In this document: one piece after another, positions 8,735 through 17,648 of the stretch
Layout of the letters: each line of letters begins with the position of its first letter
Numbering within the stretch: position 1 is the first letter of the stretch
Assembly (NCBI RefSeq): GCF_001908205.1
Contig: NZ_LGHL01000128.1
Span: 1 to 64,000 of the forward strand
Direction: 5' to 3'
DNA from: Bradyrhizobium sp. NAS80.1
GTDB lineage: Bacteria; Pseudomonadota; Alphaproteobacteria; Rhizobiales; Xanthobacteraceae
Length of the DNA: 64,000 nucleotides
Notes under the pieces: model-generated
Database searches by the model: none
Seen by the model: only the letters and a program-made list of their open reading frames with translations
Told to the model about the DNA's origin: nothing
Made by a program: the position numbers and the translations under genes

Positions 8735-10357
8735 ATGAAGCGCCGCGATTTCCTCAAGTCCGTGTCCGGATTGGCCGCTGGCGCGGCGCTTCCCGCGATG
8801 CCGTCGGTGATCTCGTCAGCCCAGGCCGACTCGCGCTCCGAAACGCTGTTGATCGTCTCGGAGGGCGGCCCGAACAATCTCGACATCCATGGCGTCGGCA
8901 CCAACGTGCCCGGCTATGAGGTGTCCTGGAATTGCTACGACCGCCTGATCAGCCATGAGATGAAGAGCGGTCCCGGCGGCGTGCCGTATTACGACCGCGA
9001 CAAGTTCAAGGGCGAACTCGCCGAGGACATGAAGATCGACGACATGTCGGTCACCTTCAAGCTGCGCAAGAATGCCAAATTCCACGACGGCACGCCTGTC
9101 ACCGCCAAGGACGTAAAGTGGTCTCTCGACCGCGCGGTCAGCGTCGGCGGCTTTCCGACCTTCCAGATGAGCGCGGGCTCGCTGACCAAGCCGGAGCAGT
9201 TCGTCGTGGTCGACGACACCACCGTGCGCGTCGATTTCCTCAAGAAGGACAAGCTGACGATTCCCGATCTCGCGGTGATCGTGCCCTGCGTCGTCAACTC
9301 GGAACTCGCCAAGAAGAACGCGAGCGAGAAGGACCCCTGGGGGCTCGAATTCACAAAGCAGCAGACCGCGGGCTCCGGTGCCTACAAGGTGACGAAATGG
9401 ACCGCCGGTACCGAAGTTATCATGGAGCGCAACGACGATTGGGCCTGCGGTCCGTTGCCGAAGATCAAGCGTGTGATCTGGCGCATGGTGCCGCAGGCCG
9501 GCAACCGCCGCGCGCTGCTCGAGCGCGGTGATGCCGACATCTCCTACGAGCTGCCGAACAAGGACTTCCAGGAGATGAAGGCGAACGGCAAGCTTAACGT
9601 GGTGTCGCTGCCGTTCTCCAACGGCATCCAGTACATCGGCATGAACGTCACCAGGCCGCCTTTCGACAATCCCAAAGTACGTCAGGCGGTGGCCTACGCG
9701 CTTCCCTATCAGAAGATCATGGATGCCGTGATGTTCGGGCTGGCGAACCCGATGTTCGGCGCACCCAAGGACAAGCCGACCGAAGTCGCCTGGCCGCAGC
9801 CGCACAAATACAACACCGACATGGAGAAGGCGAAGGCGCTGCTGGCTGAGGCCGGCTGCGCCAACGGCTTCGAGACCACGATCTCGTTCGACCTCAACTT
9901 CGCCGGCGTCAACGAGCCGCTCTGCGTGCTGGTGCAGGAGAGCCTTGCTCAGCTCGGTATCAAGACCACCATCAACAAGGTGCCCGGCGCCAACTGGCGC
10001 ACCGAGCTCAACAAGAAGGAGATGCCGCTCTTCACCAACGTGTTCTCGGGCTGGCTCGATTACCCCGAGTACTTCTTCTACTGGTGCTATCACGGCAACA
10101 ATTCCGTCTTCAACACCATGAGCTACAAGTCGGCGGAGATGGACAAGCTCATCGACGGCGCGCGCGCTGCCGCCGCAATCGGCGACGTCGCGACCTACGA
10201 CACTGATGTGAAGGGCTTTGTCGATCTCGCCTACGCCGACATCCCGCGCATCCCGCTGTACCAGCCCTTCGTCAACATCGCGATGCAGAAGAACATCAGC
10301 GGCTACCAATACTGGTTTCACCGCCGCTTGGATTATCGCGCGATGGCGAAGGGGTGA
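8735..10357 (+). CDS. peptide-type ABC transporter substrate-binding protein (family 5)
   Basis: A 540-residue extracytoplasmic binding protein of the OppA/DppA family (SBP_bac_5). The start at 8735 is preceded by GGAGCAG and gives a twin-arginine leader beginning MKRRDFLKS, so export is probably by the Tat pathway. Family blocks include KLRKNAKFHDGTPVTAKDV and FDNPKVRQAVAYAL. It begins an operon with two permeases and a two-ATPase protein, followed by amidase genes. The family imports peptides but also many other solutes, and the downstream AtzG/E/H-like enzymes suggest a urea-, amide- or ureide-like ligand here. The longer reading frame from 8642 lacks a ribosome site and hides the signal peptide. 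Confidence 0.9.
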   Translation: MKRRDFLKSVSGLAAGAALPAMPSVISSAQADSRSETLLIVSEGGPNNLDIHGVGTNVPGYEVSWNCYDRLISHEMKSGPGGVPYYDRDKFKGELAEDMKIDDMSVTFKLRKNAKFHDGTPVTAKDVKWSLDRAVSVGGFPTFQMSAGSLTKPEQFVVVDDTTVRVDFLKKDKLTIPDLAVIVPCVVNSELAKKNASEKDPWGLEFTKQQTAGSGAYKVTKWTAGTEVIMERNDDWACGPLPKIKRVIWRMVPQAGNRRALLERGDADISYELPNKDFQEMKANGKLNVVSLPFSNGIQYIGMNVTRPPFDNPKVRQAVAYALPYQKIMDAVMFGLANPMFGAPKDKPTEVAWPQPHKYNTDMEKAKALLAEAGCANGFETTISFDLNFAGVNEPLCVLVQESLAQLGIKTTINKVPGANWRTELNKKEMPLFTNVFSGWLDYPEYFFYWCYHGNNSVFNTMSYKSAEMDKLIDGARAAAAIGDVATYDTDVKGFVDLAYADIPRIPLYQPFVNIAMQKNISGYQYWFHRRLDYRAMAKG

Positions 10358-10430
10358 GCGGTCATGCTGATAGCCGGCGACGCATCGGTATCTGTTGGCT
10401 GCGCTGATTTCAGTGAGGTGGGCACCACTC

Positions 10431-10555
10431 TCTCTTTCCCTACCCCCTTGCGGGGGAGGGGCAGGGAGGGGGGGTAGCCACGAACTCAGACCTCTCCCGG
10501 AGCCCACCCTTCTCCCTAACCCTCCCCCGCAAGGGGGGAGGGAACGCAGCGGAGC
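10431..10555. repeat. palindromic repeat, family B
   Basis: A GC-rich element whose two ends are inverted copies: CCCTTGCGGGGGAGGGG on the left and CCTCCCCCGCAAGGGG on the right. It fills most of the 256-base gap between the binding-protein and first permease genes of one operon. Sister copies lie at 12681-12802 and 56445-56656. Confidence 0.85.
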
Positions 10556-10613
10556 GCGGGGCGGCGTCCTCGCGAACCAGCGAGAGCGATCCGTCAGCTC
10601 GGAGCACCACACC

Positions 10614-11627
10614 ATGCTGACCATGATCGGCAAGCGCCTGATGTTCGCGATTCCCTCGCTGATCGGCGTCGTCATCGTCACCTTCCTGCTCACGCGCGCG
10701 CTGCCGGGTGACCCCGCTGCGTATTTCGCCGGGCCCGCCGCGACCAAGGAAGCCGTCGAGCAGATCCGCAAGAAACTAGGCTTCGACAAGCCGCTGATCG
10801 AGCAGTTCTTTCGCTACACCAACGATCTCGCTCATGGCGATTTCGGCAATTCGCTCACGACAGGTCAGCCGGTCGCGACCGAGATCCGTAATCGCCTGCC
10901 GGCCTCCGCCGAGCTGACGCTGCTTGGCCTCATCGTCTCCATCGCAATCGCGATCCCGCTGGGCGTGTTGGCTGCAACGCGGCCGGGATCATGGATCGAT
11001 CATCTCTGCCGGGTGACGACGACAGCCGGCGTCTCGCTGCCGGTGTTCTTCACCGGCCTCGTGCTGGTCTACGTTTTCTATTTCCGGCTCGGCTGGTCGC
11101 CTGCGCCGCTCGGCCGTCTCGACGTGTTCTACAGCGCTCCGCCGACGGTGACCGGTTTCTACCTGATCGATACGTTGGTCGCGCGCGACTTCGAAGCGTT
11201 CCGTTCGGCGCTAAGCCAGCTCATCCTGCCGGCCACGACGCTTGCGATCTTCTCGCTGGCGCCGATCGCGCGCATGACACGCGCCTCGATGCTGGCGGTG
11301 CTCGCCTCCGAATTCGTCCGCACCGCGCGCGCCAGCGGCCTGTCGCCATCGACCGTCATCGTCACCTACGCGTTTCGTAACGCGATGCTGCCTGTTATCA
11401 CCACGCTCAGCATGGTGTTCTCGTTCCTGCTGGGCGCCAACGTGCTGGTGGAGAAGGTGTTTGCCTGGCCCGGCATCGGCTCTTATGCGGTCGAAGCGCT
11501 GATCTCGTCGGACTTCGCGCCGGTGCAGGGTTTCGTGCTGACCATGGCGGTTATGTATGTGCTGCTCAATCTCTTGATCGACATTCTGTACGGCGTGATC
11601 GATCCGCGCGTGCGGCTGGAAGGGTAG
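10614..11627 (+). CDS. ABC transporter permease, DppB/OppB type
   Basis: A 337-residue inner-membrane permease. The start at 10614 follows GGAG by nine bases and yields the typical N terminus (IGKRLMFAIPSLIGVVIVTF) with the ALPGDPA block of DppB-type subunits. Six membrane segments can be seen, and the EAA loop lies around VRTARASGLSPSTVIVTYA, where the ATPase docks. The frame is open from 10395, but that upstream part is repeat sequence. It pairs with the DppC-type permease that follows to form the membrane channel of the importer. Confidence 0.92.
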   Translation: MLTMIGKRLMFAIPSLIGVVIVTFLLTRALPGDPAAYFAGPAATKEAVEQIRKKLGFDKPLIEQFFRYTNDLAHGDFGNSLTTGQPVATEIRNRLPASAELTLLGLIVSIAIAIPLGVLAATRPGSWIDHLCRVTTTAGVSLPVFFTGLVLVYVFYFRLGWSPAPLGRLDVFYSAPPTVTGFYLIDTLVARDFEAFRSALSQLILPATTLAIFSLAPIARMTRASMLAVLASEFVRTARASGLSPSTVIVTYAFRNAMLPVITTLSMVFSFLLGANVLVEKVFAWPGIGSYAVEALISSDFAPVQGFVLTMAVMYVLLNLLIDILYGVIDPRVRLEG

Positions 11628-11628
11628 C

Positions 11629-11706
11629 GCATGATCCGGAAAAGTGTAGGCCGGTTTTCCCTCGCGACAAACGCGGAACGCGTTTGCGCGGAGATCATGC
11701 GCAAAA
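11629..11706. repeat. short palindromic repeat, family H
   Basis: GCATGATCCGGAAAAGTG at the left and GATCATGCGCAAAAC at the right give inverted GCATGATC/GATCATGC ends around an inner dyad (AACGCGGAACGCGTT region). It fills the gap between the two permease genes. I saw only one copy here, but it has the form of a dispersed intergenic element. Confidence 0.55.
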
Positions 11707-11716
11707 CGAGGGGTAG

Positions 11717-12619
11717 ATGATGAGCTCCGTTGCGCCTGCTGTTGAACCGGTCGGTCCGGCCCGCACTTCAGGACTCGTCGCCATTCTCGAACACGCACGC
11801 TACGTGCTGAGCGAGAACAAGGTCACGGGCTTTGCCTTCGCGCTCCTGGTCCTGATCCTCGTTGCCGCGATCTTCGGTCCATATGTGGTGCCGTATGATC
11901 CGCTCGCCTCCGACACCGCCGCGGCGTTGAAGCCGCCGTCGGCTGCGCACTGGTTCGGCACGGATCAGCTGGGCCGCGACATCTTCAGTCGCGTCATCGT
12001 GGCGACGCGGCTCGATACGTTCATCGCGGTCGCCTCCGTCGTGCTCGTGTTTCTGATGGGTGGACTCGCCGGCATCGCGGCGGGCTATTTCGGCGGCTGG
12101 ACCGATCGCATCGTCGGCCGCATCGCCGATACCATCATGGCCTTCCCGCTGTTCGTCCTGGCGATGGGCATCGTCGCCGCACTCGGCAACACCGTGCAGA
12201 ACATCATCTTCGCCACCGCGATCGTGAACTTCCCGCTCTATGCCCGCGTCGCACGCGGCGAAGCTAATGTCCGCCGCAACGCCGGCTTCGTGCAGGCCGC
12301 GCGTCTCTCGGGTAACGGCGAATTCCGTATCCTTCTGGTGCACATCCTGCCCAACATCATGCCGATCATGATCGTGCAGATGTCGCTGACCACGGGCTAC
12401 GCCATCCTCAACGCCGCCGGCCTGTCCTTCATTGGTCTCGGCGTTCGACCGCCGACCGCCGAATGGGGCATCATGGTCGCCGAAGGCGCCGGCTTCATGG
12501 TCTCAGGCGAATGGTGGATCGCGCTGTTCCCGGGCCTTGCTTTGATGATCGCGGTGTTCTGCTTCAACCTTCTTGGCGACGGCCTGCGCGACATCGTCGA
12601 CCCGCAGCGGAGGACGTGA
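11717..12619 (+). CDS. ABC transporter permease, DppC/OppC type
   Basis: A 300-residue inner-membrane permease. It has the cytoplasmic N-terminal arm, a first membrane segment near 35-57, the block PPSAAHWFGTDQLGRDIFSR that defines DppC/OppC subunits, and an EAA loop near VQAARLSGNGEFRILLVHIL. Two ATG codons stand in tandem at 11717 and 11720, with GAGGGG upstream. It forms the heterodimeric channel with the preceding permease. A family B repeat separates it from the ATPase gene. Confidence 0.92.
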   Translation: MMSSVAPAVEPVGPARTSGLVAILEHARYVLSENKVTGFAFALLVLILVAAIFGPYVVPYDPLASDTAAALKPPSAAHWFGTDQLGRDIFSRVIVATRLDTFIAVASVVLVFLMGGLAGIAAGYFGGWTDRIVGRIADTIMAFPLFVLAMGIVAALGNTVQNIIFATAIVNFPLYARVARGEANVRRNAGFVQAARLSGNGEFRILLVHILPNIMPIMIVQMSLTTGYAILNAAGLSFIGLGVRPPTAEWGIMVAEGAGFMVSGEWWIALFPGLALMIAVFCFNLLGDGLRDIVDPQRRT

Positions 12620-12680
12620 GTGATGGTTGGTGCCCGGTGCTGGAAGGGAAACGCGAAGCTCACATGTGAGGAGGGCGCCA

Positions 12681-12802
12681 TTCTCTCATTCCCTCCCCCT
12701 TGCGGGGGAGGGGCAGGGAGGGGGGTTAGCCACGAACTCAGACCTCGCTTGGGGCTACCCCTCTCCCCCAACCCTCCCCCGCAAGGGGGGAGGGAGCGAG
12801 AC
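12681..12802. repeat. palindromic repeat, family B
   Basis: The second family B copy has inverted ends CCCTTGCGGGGGAGGGG and CCTCCCCCGCAAGGGG, and lies between the DppC-type permease and the ATPase gene. The 291-base gap 12620-12910 holds nothing else recognisable apart from the ribosome site of the next gene. Confidence 0.85.
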
Positions 12803-12910
12803 AGGTTTGCCCGCCTTACACCGAAGTTTGTGGCAGAAATTCTCCAATGATTCCAATCCCATTCTACTGTGCATGGGGTTGTTTTCGACATATTTGAGTG
12901 GGAGCCGTCC

Positions 12911-14749
12911 ATGACCGCCCAGCCCCTGCTCGACGTCCAGGACCTCACCGTCGAATTCACCACCCGCCGCGGCATCGTCAAGGCGGTGCAGCACGTCAAC
13001 ATCTCCGTCGCCAAGGGCGAGACGCTCGCCATCGTCGGTGAGTCCGGCTCCGGCAAGTCGGTGACCTCCTACGCGGTGATGCGCATCCTCGACCGCGCCG
13101 GCAAGATCGCCGAGGGCTCGGTGATGTTCTCCGGCATCGACGTGAAAGCCGCGACCGAAGCCCAGATGCGCGACCTGCGCGGCCGCGAAGTCTCGATGAT
13201 CTTCCAGAACCCGCGCGCCGCGCTCAATCCGATCCGCAAAGTGGGCGACCAGATCGAGGACGTCTTGCGCACCCATGTGCAGCAGGCCCAGGTCGCCGAT
13301 CGCGGCGAGAAAGCGATCGAGGCGCTGGAGCAGGTCAAGATCGCCCGCCCGCGCGAGCGCTACCACGCCTATCCGTTCGAGCTCTCGGGCGGCATGTGCC
13401 AGCGCGTCGTCATCGCGCTCGCGCTCGCCTGCAATCCGCAGCTGCTGATCGCCGACGAGCCGACCACCGGCCTCGACGTCACCACGCAGAAGGCGGTGAT
13501 GGACCTGATCGTCGAGCTGACGAAGCGTCGCGCGATGTCGACCATCCTGATCACCCATGATCTCGGCCTTGCCGCGGCCTATTGCGACCGCGTTGTGGTG
13601 ATGGAGAAGGGCCGGGTGGTCGAGACCGCCAATGCCGCCGACATCTTCGCCAACCCGCAGCACCCCTATACAAAGAAGCTGATGCGCGCGACACCGCGGC
13701 TCGGCGTGAGCTTGCGGGATCTGTTGCCGGAAGAAGAGGGCGCTGCCTTCGCCTCTCCCCGCACGCGGGGAGAGGCCGACGCACGAAGTGCGGCGGGTGA
13801 GGGGGACTCTCCAAGCACTCCGCCCGTGGAGAGTCCCCCTCACCCCGACCCTCTCAGCGCGAGCGAAGCTCGTCGCGACCCCGTGAGGGACGGGGAGAAG
13901 GAGAAAGACCAGGCACCCCTCCTCCTCGTCGAAAAGCTGGTCAAGGAATATCCCCGTCAGGGCGCCACCGCGACGCTCGGAAAGCTGTTCCGCCGCAAGC
14001 CGCCGGTCGAGCCGGACGTGTTCCGTGCCGTCGACGGCATCAGCTTCTCGATCGGCCATGGCGAGAGCGTCGGTCTCGTCGGCGAGTCCGGCTGCGGCAA
14101 ATCGACGACGTCGATGATGGTGATGCGCCTCCTGGACCAGACCTCAGGCCTGATCCAATTCGATGGCGAGGACATCGGCGGCGTCGCGCCGGCGGCGTTT
14201 GCCCGGCTGCCACAGCGCAGCCGGATCCAGATGGTGTTCCAGGACCCGACCGACAGCCTCAACCCGCGGTTCACCGCCGCGCGCGCCATCGCCGACCCGC
14301 TGCTGCGGCTCGGCGACATCAGGGGTGGCGACGCGCTCCGCGCCCGTTGTGAGGACCTGGCCACCATGGTCGGCTTGCCGCACAACCTGCTCGACCGCTT
14401 CCCGCACCAGCTCTCCGGCGGCCAGAAGGCCCGCGTCGGCATCGCCCGTGCCATCGCCCTGCATCCGAAGCTCGTCATCCTGGACGAGCCGACCGCGGCG
14501 CTGGATGTCTCGGTGCAAGCTGTCGTCCTGAACCTGCTTCAGGACCTCAAGCAGCGCCTGGGGATGAGCTATCTGTTCGTCTCGCATGATTTGAATGTGG
14601 TGCGCTTGCTGTGCGATCGTGTCATTGTCATGCGGGCGGGGCGGATCGTCGAAGAGGGGACCGCCGAGAAGGTCCTCAGCGATCCCAAGGACGACTACAC
14701 CAAGGAGCTGCTGACGGCGATTCCGCATCCGCCGTTGCCGGTGCACTGA
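12911..14749 (+). CDS. fused two-domain ABC transporter ATPase (DppD-DppF type)
   Basis: A 612-residue fusion of two ATPase domains. The first (about 1-275) has Walker A GESGSGKS, signature LSGGM and Walker B LLIADEPT. The second (about 337-612) has Walker A GESGCGKS, signature LSGGQ and Walker B LVILDEPT. It energises the importer formed with the two permeases. The start at 12911 follows GGAG by about six bases. The linker (about residues 280-331) is encoded by a palindromic repeat of the same family as intergenic elements elsewhere in the window. It is read in frame and is rich in Ser, Pro, Arg and Glu. Both ATPase cores look intact. Confidence 0.93.
   Translation: MTAQPLLDVQDLTVEFTTRRGIVKAVQHVNISVAKGETLAIVGESGSGKSVTSYAVMRILDRAGKIAEGSVMFSGIDVKAATEAQMRDLRGREVSMIFQNPRAALNPIRKVGDQIEDVLRTHVQQAQVADRGEKAIEALEQVKIARPRERYHAYPFELSGGMCQRVVIALALACNPQLLIADEPTTGLDVTTQKAVMDLIVELTKRRAMSTILITHDLGLAAAYCDRVVVMEKGRVVETANAADIFANPQHPYTKKLMRATPRLGVSLRDLLPEEEGAAFASPRTRGEADARSAAGEGDSPSTPPVESPPHPDPLSASEARRDPVRDGEKEKDQAPLLLVEKLVKEYPRQGATATLGKLFRRKPPVEPDVFRAVDGISFSIGHGESVGLVGESGCGKSTTSMMVMRLLDQTSGLIQFDGEDIGGVAPAAFARLPQRSRIQMVFQDPTDSLNPRFTAARAIADPLLRLGDIRGGDALRARCEDLATMVGLPHNLLDRFPHQLSGGQKARVGIARAIALHPKLVILDEPTAALDVSVQAVVLNLLQDLKQRLGMSYLFVSHDLNVVRLLCDRVIVMRAGRIVEEGTAEKVLSDPKDDYTKELLTAIPHPPLPVH
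13751..13905. repeat. family A palindromic repeat inside a coding sequence
   Basis: CCTCTCCCCGCACGCGGGG opens the element, GGTGAGGGGGACTCTCC and GGAGAGTCCCCCTCACC form its central inverted pair, and a diverged CGGGGAGAAGG closes it. The same order is found in the intergenic copies at 22865, 25756, 31312, 44300 and 61050. Here it is translated without a stop as the linker of the ABC ATPase fusion. Confidence 0.85.
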
Positions 14750-14768
14750 GATATTGTTTGGGAGTGTG

Positions 14769-14948
14769 ATGGCTGAGCCGTTGGACGATTATATCAACGC
14801 CGTTTCGAAAGCGCTGGCGTTGCCGGTCGAGGAGGCCTGGAGGCCGGCTGTTCGGGCCAACCTCGAAGTGTCGCTGCGGCTCGCCCGCCTTGTCGACGAA
14901 TTCGCGCTGCCGGACGAGACCGAGCCGGCGCCTCTCTTTACGGCTTGA
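14769..14948 (+). CDS. AtzG-like small subunit (DUF4089)
   Basis: A 59-residue helical protein, MAEPLDDYINAVSKAL..., of the DUF4089/AtzG type. In known systems AtzG binds the amidase AtzE in a GatC-like way and is needed for a stable, active complex. The start at 14769 follows GGGAG by four bases; a TTG at 14754 would add five residues without a better site. The gene begins 19 bases after the ABC ATPase and ends seven bases before the AtzE-like gene, so it belongs to the same operon. The assignment rests on size, pattern and the neighbouring amidase. Confidence 0.8.
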   Translation: MAEPLDDYINAVSKALALPVEEAWRPAVRANLEVSLRLARLVDEFALPDETEPAPLFTA

Positions 14949-14955
14949 TGTTGCC

Positions 14956-16350
14956 ATGACCACTAAGCCAGAGATGACGGCCTCCGATATCGCGAGCGCG
15001 GTTGCCGGCGGCAAGATGTCCGCGATCGATGCCACTGAAGCGGCTCTCGCGCGCATCAAGCGGCACGACACCATTTTCAACTCGTTCACTGACGTCACCG
15101 CCGAGCGCGCCCGCGCAAGGGCGCTTGCAATCGATGCCGACATTGCCGCAGGCAGGAAGGTCGGCCCGCTCGCCGGCGTCCCCTTCGCAGTGAAGAACCT
15201 GTTCGACGTCGCGGGCCTCGCAACGCGTGCCGGCTCGAAGATCAACCGCGACCTCGCGCCGGCGAAGCGCGACGCGACCCTGATCGAGCGCATGGAGGCG
15301 GCCGGCGCCGTGCTCGTCGGCGCGCTCAACATGGGCGAATACGCCTACGACTTCACCGGCGAGAACGTCCATGACGGCCCCTCGCGCAATCCGCATGACA
15401 CCACGCGGATGACCGGCGGCTCCTCCGGCGGTTCGGGGAGCGCCGTCGGCGGCGCGCTGGTGCCGATCGCGCTCGGCTCGGACACCAATGGCTCGATCCG
15501 CGTGCCGGCCTCCTTCTGCGGCGTCTTTGGATTGAAGCCGACCTATGGCCGGCTGTCGCGCGCGCGCTCCTTCCCGTTCGTCGCGAGCCTCGATCATCTC
15601 GGTCCGTTCGCGCGCTCCGTCATCGATCTCGCGCTCGCTTATGACGCGATGCAAGGGCCGGATGCCGATGATGCCGCCTGCACCACGCGCGGCGTCGAGC
15701 CGGTCTTGCCGCTGCTGGGCGAGTCCATCGCGGGTCTTCGCGTCGCGATCGCCGGCGGGCATTTCCAGACGAACGTGTTTCCCGAGGCCGTCGAAGCGGT
15801 CGGTCGCGTTGCCAAGGCACTCGGCGCCACGCAAGTGGTCGACGTTCCCGAAGCCTCACGCGCCCGCGCGGCGGCCTATGTCATCACCACGACCGAGGGC
15901 GCCTCGCTGCATCTCGATCGCCTGCGCAAGCGCCCGAACGATTTCGATCCGGCGGTTCGCGACCGGCTGATCGCGGGCGCCATGGTGCCGGCGCCGCTGG
16001 TCGACCGCGCACAGAAGTTCCGCCGTTGGTATCGCGCGCAACTCGCCGAGATCTTTAAGTCGGTCGATGTGCTGCTTGCGCCGGCAACGCCCTGCACGGC
16101 GCCGAAGCTCGGCCAGGTGAATTTCAATCTCGACGGCGTGGAGCTGCCGGTGCGCGCCAATATCGGCATCCACACCCAGCCGATCTCGTTCATCGGCCTG
16201 CCCGTGGTCGCTGTGCCGGTGCCGCTCGAACCGCTGCCGATCGGCGTGCAGATCATCGCTGCGCCCTGGCGCGAGGACGTCGCGTTGCGTGTCGCGTACG
16301 CGTTGGAACAGATGGGCGTGGTATCGGCGCCGTCGCCGAAAGGAATTTGA
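14956..16350 (+). CDS. AtzE-family amidase (1-carboxybiuret hydrolase-like)
   Basis: A 464-residue amidase-signature enzyme. The catalytic Ser-cisSer-Lys triad can be read as K in PFAVKNLFD, the cis-Ser in GGSSGGSGSA and the nucleophile in GSDTNGSIRVPA; the Asn in that block is typical of the AtzE group. AtzE of Pseudomonas ADP, with AtzG, hydrolyses 1-carboxybiuret in the cyanuric acid route. HpxY of the Klebsiella hpx cluster is related. AtzG-like and HpxZ/AtzH-like genes flank it directly, so it probably acts in the same kind of chain leading to allophanate. The start at 14956 was chosen because it lies just after the AtzG stop. Confidence 0.88.
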   Translation: MTTKPEMTASDIASAVAGGKMSAIDATEAALARIKRHDTIFNSFTDVTAERARARALAIDADIAAGRKVGPLAGVPFAVKNLFDVAGLATRAGSKINRDLAPAKRDATLIERMEAAGAVLVGALNMGEYAYDFTGENVHDGPSRNPHDTTRMTGGSSGGSGSAVGGALVPIALGSDTNGSIRVPASFCGVFGLKPTYGRLSRARSFPFVASLDHLGPFARSVIDLALAYDAMQGPDADDAACTTRGVEPVLPLLGESIAGLRVAIAGGHFQTNVFPEAVEAVGRVAKALGATQVVDVPEASRARAAAYVITTTEGASLHLDRLRKRPNDFDPAVRDRLIAGAMVPAPLVDRAQKFRRWYRAQLAEIFKSVDVLLAPATPCTAPKLGQVNFNLDGVELPVRANIGIHTQPISFIGLPVVAVPVPLEPLPIGVQIIAAPWREDVALRVAYALEQMGVVSAPSPKGI

Positions 16351-16351
16351 G

Positions 16352-16744
16352 ATGGAGATCGATTTCCCCGACGTCATCGCGGAAGTCAAAGCCGCATTCG
16401 AGCGCTACGAGCAGGCCCTCGTCACCAACGACGTCGCGGTGCTCGGCGAGCTCTTTCGCAACGATTCCCGCACGCTCCGCTACGGCATCGGCGAGAACCT
16501 CTATGGCTACGAGGCGATCTCCGGCTTCCGCGCCGCGCGCTCGCCGGTCGGCCTGAACCGCCGCACCGCCAAAACCGTCATATCGAGCTATGGCCGCGAC
16601 ACGGCCGTGGCTTCCACCTTGTTCTATCGCGACACCGCGCCCGGCAAGGTCGGCCGGCAGATGCAGACCTGGATCCGCTTCCCGGAGGGCTGGCGCGTCG
16701 TCGCCGCCCATGTCAGCATTATCGACGAGTCGAAAGAGACCTGA
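16352..16744 (+). CDS. HpxZ/AtzH-like protein (DUF3225)
   Basis: A 130-residue SnoaL/NTF2-like protein of the DUF3225 group, with the stretches YGIGENLYGYEAISGFRAAR and TWIRFPEGWRVVAAHVS. The family includes HpxZ and AtzH; AtzH is reported to act after AtzE in the decarboxylating step that gives allophanate. The ATG at 16352 lies one base after the AtzE stop, so translation is coupled. The longer frame from 16289 runs inside atzE. Its position between the amidase and the regulator, with allophanate hydrolase nearby, supports a shared route. Confidence 0.82.
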   Translation: MEIDFPDVIAEVKAAFERYEQALVTNDVAVLGELFRNDSRTLRYGIGENLYGYEAISGFRAARSPVGLNRRTAKTVISSYGRDTAVASTLFYRDTAPGKVGRQMQTWIRFPEGWRVVAAHVSIIDESKET

Positions 16745-16748
16745 TCGT

Positions 16749-17471
16749 ATGACGCTTGACGACTTTCCGCAGGGGACAGTGTCGGCCGAGCCGGTGCTGC
16801 CGCGCGTCGACCGGGCGCAGCCCAGCGTGAACAAGATCACGCGCGCCGAGGAACTGCGCCTGCAGCTCGCCGACGAGATCGTGCGCGGAACCCTGGCCCC
16901 CGGCGCGCCGCTGGACGAGACCGACATCGCGCGCCGCTTCAACGTCTCGCGCACGCCAGTGCGCGAAGCGCTGCGCCAGCTGGTGGCGAGCGGTCTCGTC
17001 GAATCGCGGGCCCATCGCGGTGCGGTGGTGGCGCGGCCCTCGATCGAGCGGCTGAAGAGCATGTTCGAGGCCATGGCGGAGCTCGAGGCGCTGTGCGCCG
17101 GCCTTGCCGCCGAACGCATGTCCGCGGCCGAGCGTCACGGCTTGGAGGCCATCCACGAAGAACTGCGGGTGTTGAGCTACACCGGTAATCCCGATCGCTT
17201 CCACGAGGTCAACGAGCGCTTCCACAATGCGATCTATGCGGGATCGCAGAACGGCTACATCGCCGAGATCACGCTGGCGACGCGCGTGCGCGTCCAGCCG
17301 TTCCGCCGCGCCCAGTTCCGCAACCTCGGACGTCTCGCCAAGTCGCAGGCCGAGCACGACCGCGTCGTCGTCGCGATCATGCGCGGCGACAAGCAGGGCG
17401 CCGCGGTGGCGATGCGCGCGCATATCGAGCTGGTGCGCGGGGAGTACGAGATCTACGCGGTGTCGGTCTAG
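16749..17471 (+). CDS. GntR-family regulator (FadR/FCD subfamily)
   Basis: A 240-residue regulator. The N-terminal winged helix has DETDIARRFNVSRTPVREAL, the GntR signature, and the C-terminal all-helical FCD domain has the metal-ligand pattern in FHEVNERFHNAIY and the late AEHDRVVVAIMRGD. The start at 16749 lies four bases after the AtzH-like stop, so it is the last gene of the operon. It probably senses a pathway acid or amide and controls both the transporter/amidase operon and the convergent allophanate hydrolase gene. The TTGTRTRCAA dyads at 8573 and 19514 are candidate binding sites. Confidence 0.9.
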   Translation: MTLDDFPQGTVSAEPVLPRVDRAQPSVNKITRAEELRLQLADEIVRGTLAPGAPLDETDIARRFNVSRTPVREALRQLVASGLVESRAHRGAVVARPSIERLKSMFEAMAELEALCAGLAAERMSAAERHGLEAIHEELRVLSYTGNPDRFHEVNERFHNAIYAGSQNGYIAEITLATRVRVQPFRRAQFRNLGRLAKSQAEHDRVVVAIMRGDKQGAAVAMRAHIELVRGEYEIYAVSV

Positions 17472-17479
17472 GTGCGTCC

Positions 17480-17647
17480 GTGTCCCGGACGCGGTGCAGC
17501 GCCATAGCGCGTCTCAGACGCGCGTAAACGCGCTTTCGGCGCTGCTCCGCAGAGCCGGGACCCATCCATCCGTTTCGTATAGCCAGCTCCATGGGTCCCG
17601 GTTCAGCAGCGCACCACTGCGTGACGCGCTGCGCCCGGGACACGAGA
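17480..17647. repeat. dispersed repeat, family D
   Basis: GTGTCCCGGACGCGGTGCAG at the left and GCGCTGCGCCCGGGACACGAG at the right form the inverted ends, with GAGCCGGGACCCAT and ATGGGTCCCGGTTC as an inner pair. It fills the space between the convergent GntR and allophanate hydrolase genes. Other copies lie at 22181-22347 and 59450-59573. Confidence 0.85.
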
Positions 17648-17648
17648 C

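Noticed and set aside
8816-10789. A 657-codon minus-strand frame over the peptide-type binding protein
   Set aside because: Antisense to a gene with a ribosome site, Tat leader and family blocks; no domain is seen in the antisense product.
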